DNA of 64,000 nucleotides, taken from contig JAWMQQ010000003.1 of the NCBI GenBank assembly GCA_033283385.1, positions 682,001-746,000 on the forward strand, given 5' to 3'. The notes below the pieces were generated by a model. The model saw nothing but the letters and a program-made list of their open reading frames with translations, ran no database searches and had not been told where the DNA came from. Both the position numbers and the translations under genes were made by a program. Each line of letters opens with the position of its first letter. The first letter of the stretch is position 1. This DNA comes from Mangrovimicrobium sp033283385 (lineage in GTDB: Bacteria; Pseudomonadota; Gammaproteobacteria; Pseudomonadales; Halieaceae). Positions 16,789 through 26,119 of this stretch are shown in pieces.

Positions 16789-18762
16789 TCAGAGCAGCTC
16801 CGGCGCCGGGCAGTCCATGACGGCCGCCATCGCCGCGATGATTTCCTTTTCCTTGTAGTTGAACTCGCCGTCGGCCCCGGCGGCCAGGCTCATGGCCTTC
16901 AGCAGCCGCGGCTTGAGCAGCGGGTACAGGTCGGCGAGGGTCATCACCGCGCGACTGAAGGCAGCCACGCCGCACTCCTCGCTGGGCAGCAGCTCCAGCG
17001 TGCCCATGTCCAGGGAGTCCCGCCCGGCGGTGAAGGCGATTTCGGTATCGCTGTCGCTGGCGTGGGCCAGCACCGAAAGCACGACCTGCAGCTGCTTGCG
17101 CACCGGCGCCAGGCGCCGGTAGCGCGGGCGCGAACGCTGCACCTGCACGAACTCCGCGTCCAGGTAATGCCGCACCAGCTGGTACAGGCACCACTCGTGC
17201 AGCTCGGTGCGCGCGTCCGCCTGTATCAGCCGCAGCAGGGTGCGCTTGAGTGCGCGGTACTGGCGTTCTGAGATGGCCTTGAGGGTGGGCAGGCAGAGCT
17301 CGACCAGCGGCAGGCGTCGCGGCGCGCCCAGCGCGGCGACGGCGGGGAACACCGTGTGGGTGAGCTCGGCCAGGCCGCGGGTCTCGCCTTCTTCCAGCAC
17401 CGCCATCTGGCGCTGGTACACCTGGGGGTCGGGCTGCATCAGCAGCGCGCAGAGGATGGCGTGGGCGCCCAGCGGTTCGTGGCTGTGTCGCACCAGGGCG
17501 ACGGGCAGTTCCTCCCGGGCCGCGGTTTGCGCGTCGTAGTCCGGGGCTTCCTCGGCAAAATCCGCGTCTGTTGTTTCGGCGCCTGCGGGCGCCGCGCCCG
17601 CCTCCGGGGTCCCCGCTTCGGTCGAGGCCGCGGCCGCCGATGCCGCCGCCGCAGCGGCGACCATCGCGGCGCGATCCAGCCCGGCCTCCGCGGCGTCGCG
17701 GGAGTCGGGGTTGGGGTAATGCACCGGCTTGCGGCTGATGAACTCGCCGTCCCAGGCCGGTTCCAGCCGGCGAATCCGGTCCGCCAGCGGGGGGTGGGTG
17801 GCGAAGGTCTGCCACAGGGAGTGGATAACCTGGCCGAAAAATATGTGTGACATTTCCGTCGCCCGCGCCGCGTGCACCAGCGTGCCGGGCACGTACCCGC
17901 CGATCACCTTGAGCGCGTCGGCGATGCCGCCGACGTCCCGGGTGAACTGCACGGCGCTGGCGTCGGCGAGGAACTCGCGCTGGCGGCTGATGGCGGCGCG
18001 GATATAGCTGGCCGTGAGGCCGCCCATCCAGCCCACGGCGCACAGGCCGACGCCGAGCACCGGCAGCGCGGCCCCGCCGTCGCGACGGCTGCCGCCGGAG
18101 CGCCCGTAGGCCTGGCTGCGCAGCAGGAAGTAACCGACGTCGCCGACGAAGGTGATGCCCTTGAGCAGCGCCGCCAGGCGGATATTCAGGCGCATGTCGC
18201 CGTTGAGGATGTGGCTGAACTCGTGGCCGATCACCCCCTGCAGTTCGTGGCGCTTGAGGTGATCGATGGCGCCGCGGGTCACCGCGACCACTGCATCCGA
18301 GGGCAGGATGCCGGCGGCGAAGGCGTTGATGCCGCGCTCGTCCTCCAGCACGTAGACGGCGGGCACCGGCATGTTGGCTGCCAGCGCCATTTCCTGCACG
18401 ACGTTGAGGCAGCGGCGCTCTGCCGGGTCGGCGGTCTGGCCCAGTATCGGCTTGCCGCCCATGCCCTCGGCCACCACCTTGCCGCCGGTGGACAGCTGCA
18501 ACCAGCGGAACAGCACCACCAGGCCGACGGTGGCGGTGATAAACACGCCGATCAGGCCGAAACGCTCCCAGCTGAAGTAGGCGAGCAGGCCGGAGAGGTC
18601 GCGCTGGCCGCCGCTATACAGGTTGTAGCTTTCGCCGAAGTACAGGAAGGCGGCCACCAGCAGGTTGGTGATGATCACCAGTGCGAATACCGCAAGGGAG
18701 AACAGCACCACCAGTAGCCTGGTGTTGCGGCGGGCGTTGTCCTGGTGCTGGAAAAAATCCAT
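16789..18762 (-). CDS. M48-family membrane metallopeptidase
   Basis: This 657-residue protein has two N-terminal membrane helices (about 17-43 and 68-86) and an M48 peptidase domain with the zinc motif HEFSH at 180-184 and the third-ligand region REFLADASAV. The order matches HtpX/Ste24-like proteases of the inner membrane. A linker rich in Ala and Glu (about 370-410) leads to a C-terminal helical domain ending in a TerB-like motif (AAGADGEFNYKEKEIIAAM). It lies downstream of lemA on the same strand, a recurrent pairing. It probably takes part in membrane-protein quality control; the substrate is unknown. Confidence 0.85.
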   Translation of the reverse strand: MDFFQHQDNARRNTRLLVVLFSLAVFALVIITNLLVAAFLYFGESYNLYSGGQRDLSGLLAYFSWERFGLIGVFITATVGLVVLFRWLQLSTGGKVVAEGMGGKPILGQTADPAERRCLNVVQEMALAANMPVPAVYVLEDERGINAFAAGILPSDAVVAVTRGAIDHLKRHELQGVIGHEFSHILNGDMRLNIRLAALLKGITFVGDVGYFLLRSQAYGRSGGSRRDGGAALPVLGVGLCAVGWMGGLTASYIRAAISRQREFLADASAVQFTRDVGGIADALKVIGGYVPGTLVHAARATEMSHIFFGQVIHSLWQTFATHPPLADRIRRLEPAWDGEFISRKPVHYPNPDSRDAAEAGLDRAAMVAAAAAASAAAASTEAGTPEAGAAPAGAETTDADFAEEAPDYDAQTAAREELPVALVRHSHEPLGAHAILCALLMQPDPQVYQRQMAVLEEGETRGLAELTHTVFPAVAALGAPRRLPLVELCLPTLKAISERQYRALKRTLLRLIQADARTELHEWCLYQLVRHYLDAEFVQVQRSRPRYRRLAPVRKQLQVVLSVLAHASDSDTEIAFTAGRDSLDMGTLELLPSEECGVAAFSRAVMTLADLYPLLKPRLLKAMSLAAGADGEFNYKEKEIIAAMAAVMDCPAPELL

Positions 18763-18784
18763 GCAGCTTGCTCTGGCGCTCCGT

Positions 18785-18954
18785 GTAGGGGCCTGCTACG
18801 CAGGCGATCTGTTCATGGCGGAACCCCGGTTTGCGCGTGATCCGTTTCTCTGCAGGAGCCTGCTACGCCCGAACGCGGACCGAGGCGATCGCGCGCAGAG
18901 CGCGCTCCTACGGTCCGGGTGCGGTAATGAATCGCGCGCAGGGCGCGCTCCTAC
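18785..18954. repeat. REP palindrome cluster 1 (lemA-M48 gap)
   Basis: Three elements are seen. A class A copy (GTAGGGGC head, hairpin CCTGC-TAC-GCAGG, tail CGATC) lies at 18785-18809. A composite at 18852-18911 joins a class A 5' half to an inverted class B end. An inverted class B copy lies at 18931-18954 (stem GCGCGC/GCGCGC). The head of the last copy gives lemA its TAG stop. The structure is typical of REP elements; the class names are mine. Confidence 0.85.
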
Positions 18955-19544
18955 GAGAAGTCGACTTTCGGCGCCGCCTGGATCTGCACGGAATCCTCGA
19001 ACTCCAGCAGCTGGGCATCCTCAGGGTGACCGAACTTCGCCGCGAAGAACACCGGTGGGAAGCTCTGGCGGAACGTGTTGTAGGCCATCACCGCGTCGTT
19101 GTAGCCCTGGCGGGCGAAGGCCACGCGGTTCTCCGTGGTGGTCAGCTCTTCCGAGAGCTGCTGCATGTTCTGGCTGGCCTTGAGGTCCGGGTAGGCTTCC
19201 ACGGTGACGTTGAATTTGCCCAGCGCACCGCGCAGCGCGGTCTCCGCGCCACCCAGCTTGCTGATATCGGCGGGGGACAGGTCGCTGCCGGAGAGGGCGT
19301 TCAGCGCGGCGCTGGCCTCGTTGCGCGCGGCGACAACCGCTTCCAGCGTCTCGCGCTCGTGCTTCAGGTAGCCCTTGGCCGTCTCCACCAGGTTGGGGAT
19401 CAGGTCGTAGCGGCGCTTGAGCTGCACCTCGATCTGCGCAAACGCGTTCTTGTAGCGGTTTTTCAGGGTGACCAGCTTGTTGTAGATGCTGATGACATAG
19501 ATCACCAGCGCCAGTACTACCAGCCAGAAAATCGTACCTGCCAT
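18951..19544 (-). CDS. lemA: LemA family protein
   Basis: This 197-residue protein has one N-terminal membrane helix (about 5-21) and then the long helical LemA domain with YNKLVTLKNRYKNAFAQIEV, LKRRYDLIPNLVETAKGYL and the conserved AYPDLKASQNMQQL. The helix would anchor the coiled domain on one membrane face. It is 188 bases upstream of the M48 protease on the same strand, with REP repeats between. Function is not established in the family; a role with the protease is inferred from gene pairing. The TAG stop belongs to a REP head. Confidence 0.9.
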   Translation of the reverse strand: MAGTIFWLVVLALVIYVISIYNKLVTLKNRYKNAFAQIEVQLKRRYDLIPNLVETAKGYLKHERETLEAVVAARNEASAALNALSGSDLSPADISKLGGAETALRGALGKFNVTVEAYPDLKASQNMQQLSEELTTTENRVAFARQGYNDAVMAYNTFRQSFPPVFFAAKFGHPEDAQLLEFEDSVQIQAAPKVDFS

Positions 19545-19601
19545 GTGCGCTCCCCCGGGGTGCTTGTCGACTGTTATCTTCCCGATACTAACATGCCGCG
19601 C

Positions 19602-19880
19602 TCAGTCGCGGGATACGAGCAGGCCCGCTTCGAGCAGTTCGCCCAGCAGTCGCTGCAGGTCCGCCCGCAGGCGCGATTCGGTGACCTCGTACTCGGCCAT
19701 CAGCGTCGCCAGAACCTGTTCGGTATCGCCGTGTTCGCCGAGCAATTCCCAGATGCGCCTGCCCACGGCATCGAGGCCGAAGTACTGCTCGGTGTCGAGG
19801 TGCATCAGCACCATCTCGCCGGAGACTTCCTGGAAGATCACCTCGGGGGAGTGGGCGAGGTGTGCGGGGAGTGGCTGCAT
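19602..19880 (-). CDS. PqqD-like protein, orphan
   Basis: This 92-residue protein resembles PqqD / RiPP-recognition-element proteins: EVSGEMVLMHLDTEQYFGLDAV followed by GRRIWELLGEHG and a winged-helix-like end (LQRLLGELLEAGLLV). Such domains present precursor peptides to modifying enzymes. No radical SAM enzyme, maturase or precursor is visible nearby; the neighbours are LemA and a drug exporter. Similar solitary copies exist beside exopolysaccharide nucleotidyltransferases, one of which is encoded at 6994-8073. The fold call is moderate; the role is unknown. Confidence 0.7.
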   Translation of the reverse strand: MQPLPAHLAHSPEVIFQEVSGEMVLMHLDTEQYFGLDAVGRRIWELLGEHGDTEQVLATLMAEYEVTESRLRADLQRLLGELLEAGLLVSRD

Positions 19881-20083
19881 GGACGGGTTCCCGTTGGTGT
19901 GTGGCGCCGCGGACGGCTGCTGCGATTATTGCCAAGCCGGCTGCCGCCGGCAAGCTCGGCCGGCGTGTGCAAACCGGGCTCGCGCCACCTGCTGCCGGTG
20001 GCCCGCAACGTGCTACCCTTCGTGCCGTGGCTGCGACCCCAGCGCGGCCCCGCCTGTTTGCATCTCCATCGAGGTATCCCCGC

Positions 20084-21277
20084 TTGTCACAGGAGCAACA
20101 ACTGCACTTCGGTATCGCGCTGCTGCTGGCCATGACCATGGCGCTGGGCCCGCTGGCGCTGGATACCTACCTGCCCGCCTTCCCGGCGATGGCACAGAGC
20201 CTGGACAGCAGTGTCCACGCGATCTCCATGAGTATCTCGGTCTACGTGTTCGCGCTGGCCTTCGGCCAGCTGGTGGCGGGCCCGCTCTCCGACCGGGTCG
20301 GCCGGCGCCTGGTGATGCTCTGCGGCCTCGCCATCTTCGCCCTGGCCAGTGCCCTGATCTGGCACGTGCAACAGGTGGATCACCTGCTGGCACTGCGCGC
20401 GCTGCAGGCCTTCGGCGGCGGCTGGGCGACGGTCTGTGTGCCGGCGATGGTGCGCGACCGGCTCTCGGGCCGGGAGGCGGCGCGCTTTTTCAGCCTGATC
20501 GGCCTGATCATGATCCTGGCGCCGGCGGTTGCGCCCAGCCTCGGCAGCCTGATACTCGCGGGTTTTGGCTGGCGCGCGATTTTCGTGTTCCTGTTCATCT
20601 ACGCGGCGTTGCTGGTGGTGCTGCTGCAGCTGGTGATTTTCCGCGGCGACCCGGCCATGCCCCGGCAGGCCGTGCAGGCCAGTGTCTGGCAGCGTTACCG
20701 CGCGGTTTTCGCGACGCGTCCGGCACTGCGTTTCATGTTCCTGCAGACCCTGTCGTTCTCGGTGATGCTGCTGTTCATCACCCACGCCTCGTTCATCTAC
20801 CAGAGCCACTTCGGCGCTGGCCCGGGCCTGTTCGCGGTGCTGTTCGGCGCCAACATCGTGTTGATGATGCTGGCCAATATTTCCAACCGCGCGCTGCTCC
20901 GGCGCTACCCGCCGGAGCGCATCCTGCGCTGGAGCCTGAGTGTGCAGGCCGGCGGCATCGTGCTGCTGGTGCTGGTGATGACCCTGGCGCCGAAGCTGTG
21001 GCTGTTCCTGCCCGCGATGATGATCACCGTGGGCGCGATGGGCGCCATCACGCCCAACACCCAGGCCTGCTTCATGGAGTTCTTCGCCGCCCACGGCGGC
21101 ACGGCGGCGGCGCTGCTGGGCGCCACCCAGTTCTCGCTGGCGGGGCTGATCTCCGCCGCCTCGGCCCTGCTGCCGGAGTCGGTGCTGGCGATCGTGCTGG
21201 CGCAGGCGGCGTGTTCGGCGCTCTGCCTGTTACTGGTCATGGCGCCCGGCGCGAGCGGGCCGCCCCGCGCCGCCTAG
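20084..21277 (+). CDS. Bcr/CflA-family multidrug efflux MFS transporter
   Basis: This 397-residue, 12-helix major facilitator resembles the Bcr/CflA proton-driven exporters. Characteristic features are GPLALDTYLPAFPAMAQSL in helix 1, GPLSDRVGRR after helix 2 and a central loop of usual size. The start is TTG 20084: GAGGT lies at 20071-20075, eight bases away, and the protein then has the normal Bcr length, whereas the longer frame adds non-conserved residues. It stands alone between divergent and convergent neighbours. Substrate unknown. Confidence 0.88.
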   Translation: MSQEQQLHFGIALLLAMTMALGPLALDTYLPAFPAMAQSLDSSVHAISMSISVYVFALAFGQLVAGPLSDRVGRRLVMLCGLAIFALASALIWHVQQVDHLLALRALQAFGGGWATVCVPAMVRDRLSGREAARFFSLIGLIMILAPAVAPSLGSLILAGFGWRAIFVFLFIYAALLVVLLQLVIFRGDPAMPRQAVQASVWQRYRAVFATRPALRFMFLQTLSFSVMLLFITHASFIYQSHFGAGPGLFAVLFGANIVLMMLANISNRALLRRYPPERILRWSLSVQAGGIVLLVLVMTLAPKLWLFLPAMMITVGAMGAITPNTQACFMEFFAAHGGTAAALLGATQFSLAGLISAASALLPESVLAIVLAQAACSALCLLLVMAPGASGPPRAA

Positions 21278-23784
21278 CGCCGGCGCAACGCCCGCCCGGC
21301 GACAAGCAGCAGCGCCAGCACGCACAGCGCCAGCGCGGCGCCACCCCACACCGGTACCCCGCCCGGTAGTGGTATCACCCATACCTGCGCCTGCGCCTGC
21401 GCGGTGACCTGGCGGCCATCGTCGTCGGTGCCACGGGCCTCCACCGCGTCCAGGTGGACGCTCAACGGCTCGCCCGACACGGAGCCCGTGAAGCTGCAGG
21501 TGTAGACGCCGCCGGGCGGCAGGGTCTGCGGCAGAGCGCAGTCGCCCTGGCCATCCAGGTTGCCGTATACCGAATCCTCCAGGCTGCCCAGTTCAATGCT
21601 GTCAGAGGCCGAGTCATTGCGCAGGCGCAGCGTGAAGCTCACCTCGCCGCCGGGGGCGACCACGACCGGTGGCCAGGCTCGCTTGCTCAGGCTGAGCCCC
21701 GGCGCCAGGTCGAGGACACTGACCCGGGCAAGGTCGGCGTCGAACACGTTCCGGCCTGATTCGTCCTGGCCGGTGGCGGCGATGATATCGATCTCCTGCT
21801 GGCCCGCCTGCCCGGCGACATAGGCGGTGAACTCGCATTGGTACGGCGCGCCGCCACCGGGGATGACGATGGGCAGTGCGCAGGAACCCTGGCCGTCCAG
21901 CGGGCCGTGTACCGAGTCGACCAGTGACGTAATGCTCACCTGGCTGACCGGCGACGTGTTGAAGATCGAGAGCGAGAAGGTCACGTCGCCGCCGGGCTCG
22001 GTAACCGAGGTCGGGTCCGCCAGCTTCTGTACCACGATGGCACCTTCGGCGAATCCGCCAGCCTGGAACGATACTGTCGCCGCGCCGATGGCGGACACGG
22101 GGCTGCCGTCGTCGTCCGTGCCGAAGGCGGTTACCACGTCGGTCTCGAAGTCGCCTGCGGCGCCGGCGAGGACGGCGGTAAACGCACACTTGTAGAGGCC
22201 GCCATTCGCATCCAGCGTCTGCGGCAGCGAGCAGTTGCCCTGGCCGTCGAGGTCGCCGTGCACGCTGTCGAACAGGCTGGTGAGGTTGACCTTGTCGATC
22301 GCAGAGTTGTTCTGCACCGCCACCGAGAACACGACAGTGCCGCCTGGCGCATCCAGCACCGCGGGGTTGGGCACCTTCCTGACCGAGATATCGGCGCTGA
22401 CATCAACGATTCTCACGCTGGCCTGTGCCTGTGCCTGCACCGGGAAGCTGTTGTCGTCGCGGCCGCTGACCACGACGGTATCGGTGATCACCTGGCCCGG
22501 TGTGCCGCTGACCAGGCCGGGGAACTGGCAGTAATAGGACGGGCTGGCGGGGGTAAGTGTCAGCGGGAGCTTGCATGAGCCCTGGCCGTCGAGGTCGCCG
22601 TAGAGGTCGTCTACCAGGGAATCCAGCAGGATCGTCACCGGCGAGGGGTTGACGATGAGGATGCCGTAGCGGGCGTTGCCTCCGGGTTCGCGCAGCGAGC
22701 GCGGCAACGCGACCTTGGAGATTTCCACCGCGCCGATTGCCGGCACGTTGCCGCCGATTATCGTCACCGTCGCCGAGTCGCTGGCGCTGACCGGCTGGTT
22801 CTCGTCGTCCGCGCCGCTGGCAGTGACCGTATCGCCGATCACGTCGCCCCCGGCGCCGGAGACATCGGCGATGAACTTGCACTGCCGGCTCTCCCCCGGT
22901 GCGAGGCCGAATGGCACTGCGCAGTTGCCCCTGCCGTCGAGGTTGCCGAGTGGGACGTCCAGCAGCGAATCGATGACGACCGGGTCGGTGGAGTCGGAAG
23001 TGTTGTACACCGTCACGTAGTAGGTCACCTGCCCGCCGGGGGCGGCGAGCTTGTCCGGCACCGCGACCTTGGTCACCGCGATCGACGGCGGCAGTTCGAC
23101 GGTGATCGGCAGGTCGTAGTCGAGGTCCGCCAGGCATTTGGGCGGATTGGGGTAAAACTGGGTCGGGTCGGCGGGGTCGCTGCAGTTGGCGCTGTTGCCG
23201 TTGTTGTCCCAGGTCAGCACATAACTCACATCCAGCAGGCCGTTGCCGTCGCGGTCCTCGCACAGCAGGTTGCTGATGCTGATGTCGCGGTAGGTCACTG
23301 CGGACGTATCGAGGTCGCCGCAGCTGTCGCCGTCGAGGTTCTCGAAGGGGCCGGTGCCGGTGGTCAGTCCCAGCGGCGGGCCCAGTGGATCCAGCGAGGT
23401 GAAGGCGCAGCTGCTGCCGCCGATCGGCGACTCCCCGTTTTCACCGACGAAGAAGCCGATATCGTAGCGCTGCTGTGCGCCGCCACCGTTGCCGAAGGCG
23501 ACGCGAACCGTGGCTGAGATGGTCTGCCCCTCGGTACAGGCTGCGGGGCCGCTGACCACCTCGGCGCCTGTCGGCTGGAGGTCGTTGGCGGTGCACCGGT
23601 CGGCATTGATGTTGGTCGGGCAGGCGGCGGCGCTGGCCGTATTGCTATTGCTGGCGAGGATGCCGGAGATCATGAACAGGGCGAGCATGGCCGGCACTGG
23701 CCATCGGCGGCCGGGCGCTGTGACGCCAGTTGGCGTGCCGTGGTGGCAAGCCGCCAGTGTGATTGGTTTGTCCGCTGCCCGCAT
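21274..23784 (-). CDS. Large secreted repeat protein with C-terminal anchor-like tail
   Basis: This 836-residue exported protein has a long signal-like N-terminus (hydrophobic core about 31-44, cleavage near ASAAACP). An N-terminal domain to about residue 235 is followed by five repeats of about 110 residues. Each repeat opens with an APGG or EPGG strand, has LDGxGxCxLP, then a second Cys (CxF), and ends in an Ig-like strand pair. The tail has VPVWGG, a hydrophobic helix and terminal RALRRR, resembling sorting tags of the PEP-CTERM or IPTL-CTERM kind. It may be a surface adhesin. No sortase is visible. The stop overlaps the convergent MFS gene by four bases. Confidence 0.75.
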   Translation of the reverse strand: MRAADKPITLAACHHGTPTGVTAPGRRWPVPAMLALFMISGILASNSNTASAAACPTNINADRCTANDLQPTGAEVVSGPAACTEGQTISATVRVAFGNGGGAQQRYDIGFFVGENGESPIGGSSCAFTSLDPLGPPLGLTTGTGPFENLDGDSCGDLDTSAVTYRDISISNLLCEDRDGNGLLDVSYVLTWDNNGNSANCSDPADPTQFYPNPPKCLADLDYDLPITVELPPSIAVTKVAVPDKLAAPGGQVTYYVTVYNTSDSTDPVVIDSLLDVPLGNLDGRGNCAVPFGLAPGESRQCKFIADVSGAGGDVIGDTVTASGADDENQPVSASDSATVTIIGGNVPAIGAVEISKVALPRSLREPGGNARYGILIVNPSPVTILLDSLVDDLYGDLDGQGSCKLPLTLTPASPSYYCQFPGLVSGTPGQVITDTVVVSGRDDNSFPVQAQAQASVRIVDVSADISVRKVPNPAVLDAPGGTVVFSVAVQNNSAIDKVNLTSLFDSVHGDLDGQGNCSLPQTLDANGGLYKCAFTAVLAGAAGDFETDVVTAFGTDDDGSPVSAIGAATVSFQAGGFAEGAIVVQKLADPTSVTEPGGDVTFSLSIFNTSPVSQVSITSLVDSVHGPLDGQGSCALPIVIPGGGAPYQCEFTAYVAGQAGQQEIDIIAATGQDESGRNVFDADLARVSVLDLAPGLSLSKRAWPPVVVAPGGEVSFTLRLRNDSASDSIELGSLEDSVYGNLDGQGDCALPQTLPPGGVYTCSFTGSVSGEPLSVHLDAVEARGTDDDGRQVTAQAQAQVWVIPLPGGVPVWGGAALALCVLALLLVAGRALRRR

Positions 23785-23963
23785 GGCGCCTCTGGTTTTT
23801 TATGTCATGCAACGACTGAACCTGGCGCGCAGCGCGCGCTGCAAGTGAGCGTTGGAGTAGCTTTAATAAGCATAGCTTAGGTGTGGGTATTTAAGCATCC
23901 TGCAGTGCGGCTGTCCCGCGAGATGGTAAACTCTCCCACCGATCCGATACGACTGTTAAACCA

Positions 23964-25004
23964 ATGCCCGAACACATCAAACTCACCGAATTCAGCCACG
24001 GCGCCGGCTGCGGCTGCAAGATCGCGCCCGCGGTGCTGGACAGCATTCTCTCGGGCCAGCTCGCGGGCATCGACGACCCGGCCCTGCTGGTGGGCAACAG
24101 CACCCGCGACGACGCCGCCGCCTACGATCTCGGCAATGGCGAGGTGATCCTCAGCACCACCGATTTCTTCATGCCCATCGCCGACGACGCCTACGATTTC
24201 GGCCGCATCGCCGCGGCCAACGCGATCAGTGATATCTACGCCATGGGCGGCACGCCGATGATGGCCATCGCCATCCTCGGCTGGCCGGTGGGCAAGCTGC
24301 CGCCGGAGCTGGCGGGGCAGGTGGTGGCGGGCGGCCGCGCGGTCTGCAGCGAGGCCGGCATCGCCCTGGCCGGCGGCCACAGCATCGATTCGCCGGAGCC
24401 GATCTTCGGCCTCGCCGTCACCGGGCGGGTGCGCCGCGAGCACCTGCGCCGCAACGCTTCGGCCAATGCCGGCGACCAGCTCTACCTGACCAAGCCGCTG
24501 GGCATCGGCATCCTCACCACCGCGCAAAAGCAGAAGTTGCTGCGCCCGGAGCACAGTTCCCTCGCGCTCGACTGGATGTGCCGGTTGAATGCCATCGGCG
24601 CGCCGCTGGCGCAGCTGGAGGCGGTCAGCGCCATTACCGACGTCACCGGCTTCGGCCTGCTCGGCCACCTGCTGGAGATCTGCGAGGGCTCCGGGCTGGG
24701 CGCGCAGGTCGACTACGCCGCGGTGCCGGTGCTCGAGGCGGTGCGCGACTACCTCGCCCGGGGCGCGGTGCCCGGCGGCACCGGGCGCAACTTCGCCAGC
24801 TACGGCCACAAGGTCGGCGCCCTCGCGCCGGAGCAGCAACAGTTGCTGTGCGACCCGCAGACCAGCGGCGGCCTGCTGGTGGCGGTGCGGCCCGAGGCCT
24901 GCGCGCAGGTGGAAGCCCTGCTGGCGGACGCCGGCTGGCCGGTCGCCCGCATCGGCGAGGTGGTCGAGTGGTCCTCGGGGCCGCGGGTGGAGGTGCGCGG
25001 GTGA
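23964..25004 (+). CDS. selD: Selenide, water dikinase SelD
   Basis: This 346-residue enzyme makes selenophosphate from selenide and ATP. The active site GAGCGCK gives C16 and K19, equal to the catalytic Cys/Lys of known SelD; it is Cys, not selenocysteine, so no SECIS is needed. STTDFFMPIADDAYDFGRIA is a family hallmark. It is the first gene of a five-gene operon and overlaps mnmH by four bases (GTGA). The product feeds MnmH directly; selA/selB are not in the window, so selenoprotein synthesis cannot be judged. Confidence 0.95.
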   Translation: MPEHIKLTEFSHGAGCGCKIAPAVLDSILSGQLAGIDDPALLVGNSTRDDAAAYDLGNGEVILSTTDFFMPIADDAYDFGRIAAANAISDIYAMGGTPMMAIAILGWPVGKLPPELAGQVVAGGRAVCSEAGIALAGGHSIDSPEPIFGLAVTGRVRREHLRRNASANAGDQLYLTKPLGIGILTTAQKQKLLRPEHSSLALDWMCRLNAIGAPLAQLEAVSAITDVTGFGLLGHLLEICEGSGLGAQVDYAAVPVLEAVRDYLARGAVPGGTGRNFASYGHKVGALAPEQQQLLCDPQTSGGLLVAVRPEACAQVEALLADAGWPVARIGEVVEWSSGPRVEVRG

Positions 25005-26119
25005 GCCGACCCGATGCCGACACCGCCGACTACGCCGCGCTGTTCCTCGCCGACACGCCGATGATGGATACCCGCGCGCCGGTGGAATTCGCGCGCGGCA
25101 GCTTCCCCAACACCGTCAACCTGCCGCTGATGACCGACGACGAGCGCGCGCAGGTGGGCACGCGCTACAAGGAGGCGGGACAGGACGCGGCCATCGAGCT
25201 GGGCCACCAGCTGGTGCACGGCGATATCAAGGAGCAGCGCGTCGCCGGCTGGCTGGACTTCACCCGGCGCAACCCCGCAGGCTACCTGTTCTGTTTTCGC
25301 GGCGGCCTGCGCTCGCAGATCTGCCAGCAGTGGTTGCAGGAGGCGGGCTGCGATTACCCGCGCATCCACGGCGGCTACAAGGGCATGCGGCGCTTCCTCA
25401 TCGACACGCTGGAGGCCGAGAGCGGCCGGCGCCGCTTCCTGCTGCTGGCGGGCCATACCGGTTCCGCCAAGACCGCGTTGCTCAACCGCCTGCCGGCCAG
25501 CCTGGACCTCGAAGGCATGGCGCACCACCGGGGCAGCGCCTTCGGCAAGCGTCCGGGCGGCCAGCCCTCGCAGGTAGCGTTCGAGAACACGCTGGCCGTG
25601 GGGCTGCTGAAACAGTCCGCGCACTACCCGGACGCCGTCACCCTGCTGGAAGACGAGAGCCACCTGATCGGCCAGATCTACATTCCCCCGCTGCTGCGCG
25701 AGGCCATGCAGCAGGCGCCGCTGGTGGTACTGCAGAGTTCGCTGCAGGAGCGGGTGCAGCACACGTACGAGAACTACATCCTCGCCGCCCTCGACGAGCA
25801 CCGCGCCTTCTATGGCGAGCAGGCCGGCTTCGAGCGCTTCGCCGAATACCTGCGGCAGTCGCTGTACAATATCCGCCGCCGGCTGGGCGGGGTGCGCCAC
25901 GCCGAGCTGGAAATCGTGCTGGACACTGCGCTGGAACGGCACGCGCGCGGCGATGCCGAGGCGCACCTGGGCTGGATCGAGACCCTGTTGCTGCATTATT
26001 ACGACCCGATGTACGAGTACCAGCTCGGCAAGAAGCGCGACAAGGTGGTGTTCACCGGCGACGCCGCCGCCGTCATGGATTACCTGTCACAGGAGACCTC
26101 ACTTGAAAAAATGGCTTAG
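25001..26119 (+). CDS. mnmH: tRNA 2-selenouridine synthase MnmH (SelU)
   Basis: This 372-residue enzyme replaces sulfur by selenium at the wobble 2-thiouridine of certain tRNAs, through a geranylated intermediate, using selenophosphate. The N-terminal rhodanese domain has its active cysteine C98 in CFRGG. The C-terminal half has a P-loop GHTGSAKT, in which the usual Gly before Lys is Ala. GTG 25001 overlaps the selD stop, and the protein starts in register with the family. The gene's 3' end overlaps the next start by 17 bases. Confidence 0.93.
   Translation: MSRPDADTADYAALFLADTPMMDTRAPVEFARGSFPNTVNLPLMTDDERAQVGTRYKEAGQDAAIELGHQLVHGDIKEQRVAGWLDFTRRNPAGYLFCFRGGLRSQICQQWLQEAGCDYPRIHGGYKGMRRFLIDTLEAESGRRRFLLLAGHTGSAKTALLNRLPASLDLEGMAHHRGSAFGKRPGGQPSQVAFENTLAVGLLKQSAHYPDAVTLLEDESHLIGQIYIPPLLREAMQQAPLVVLQSSLQERVQHTYENYILAALDEHRAFYGEQAGFERFAEYLRQSLYNIRRRLGGVRHAELEIVLDTALERHARGDAEAHLGWIETLLLHYYDPMYEYQLGKKRDKVVFTGDAAAVMDYLSQETSLEKMA

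Noticed and set aside
23785..23963. Promoters for the surface-protein and selD genes
   Set aside because: The gap is AT-richer than average but no hexamer pair with acceptable spacing was convincing on either strand.
25476..25500. Possible inactivating change in the MnmH P-loop (Ala before Lys)
   Set aside because: The rest of the motif and the active cysteine are intact and I cannot compare enough homologues to call it inactive.
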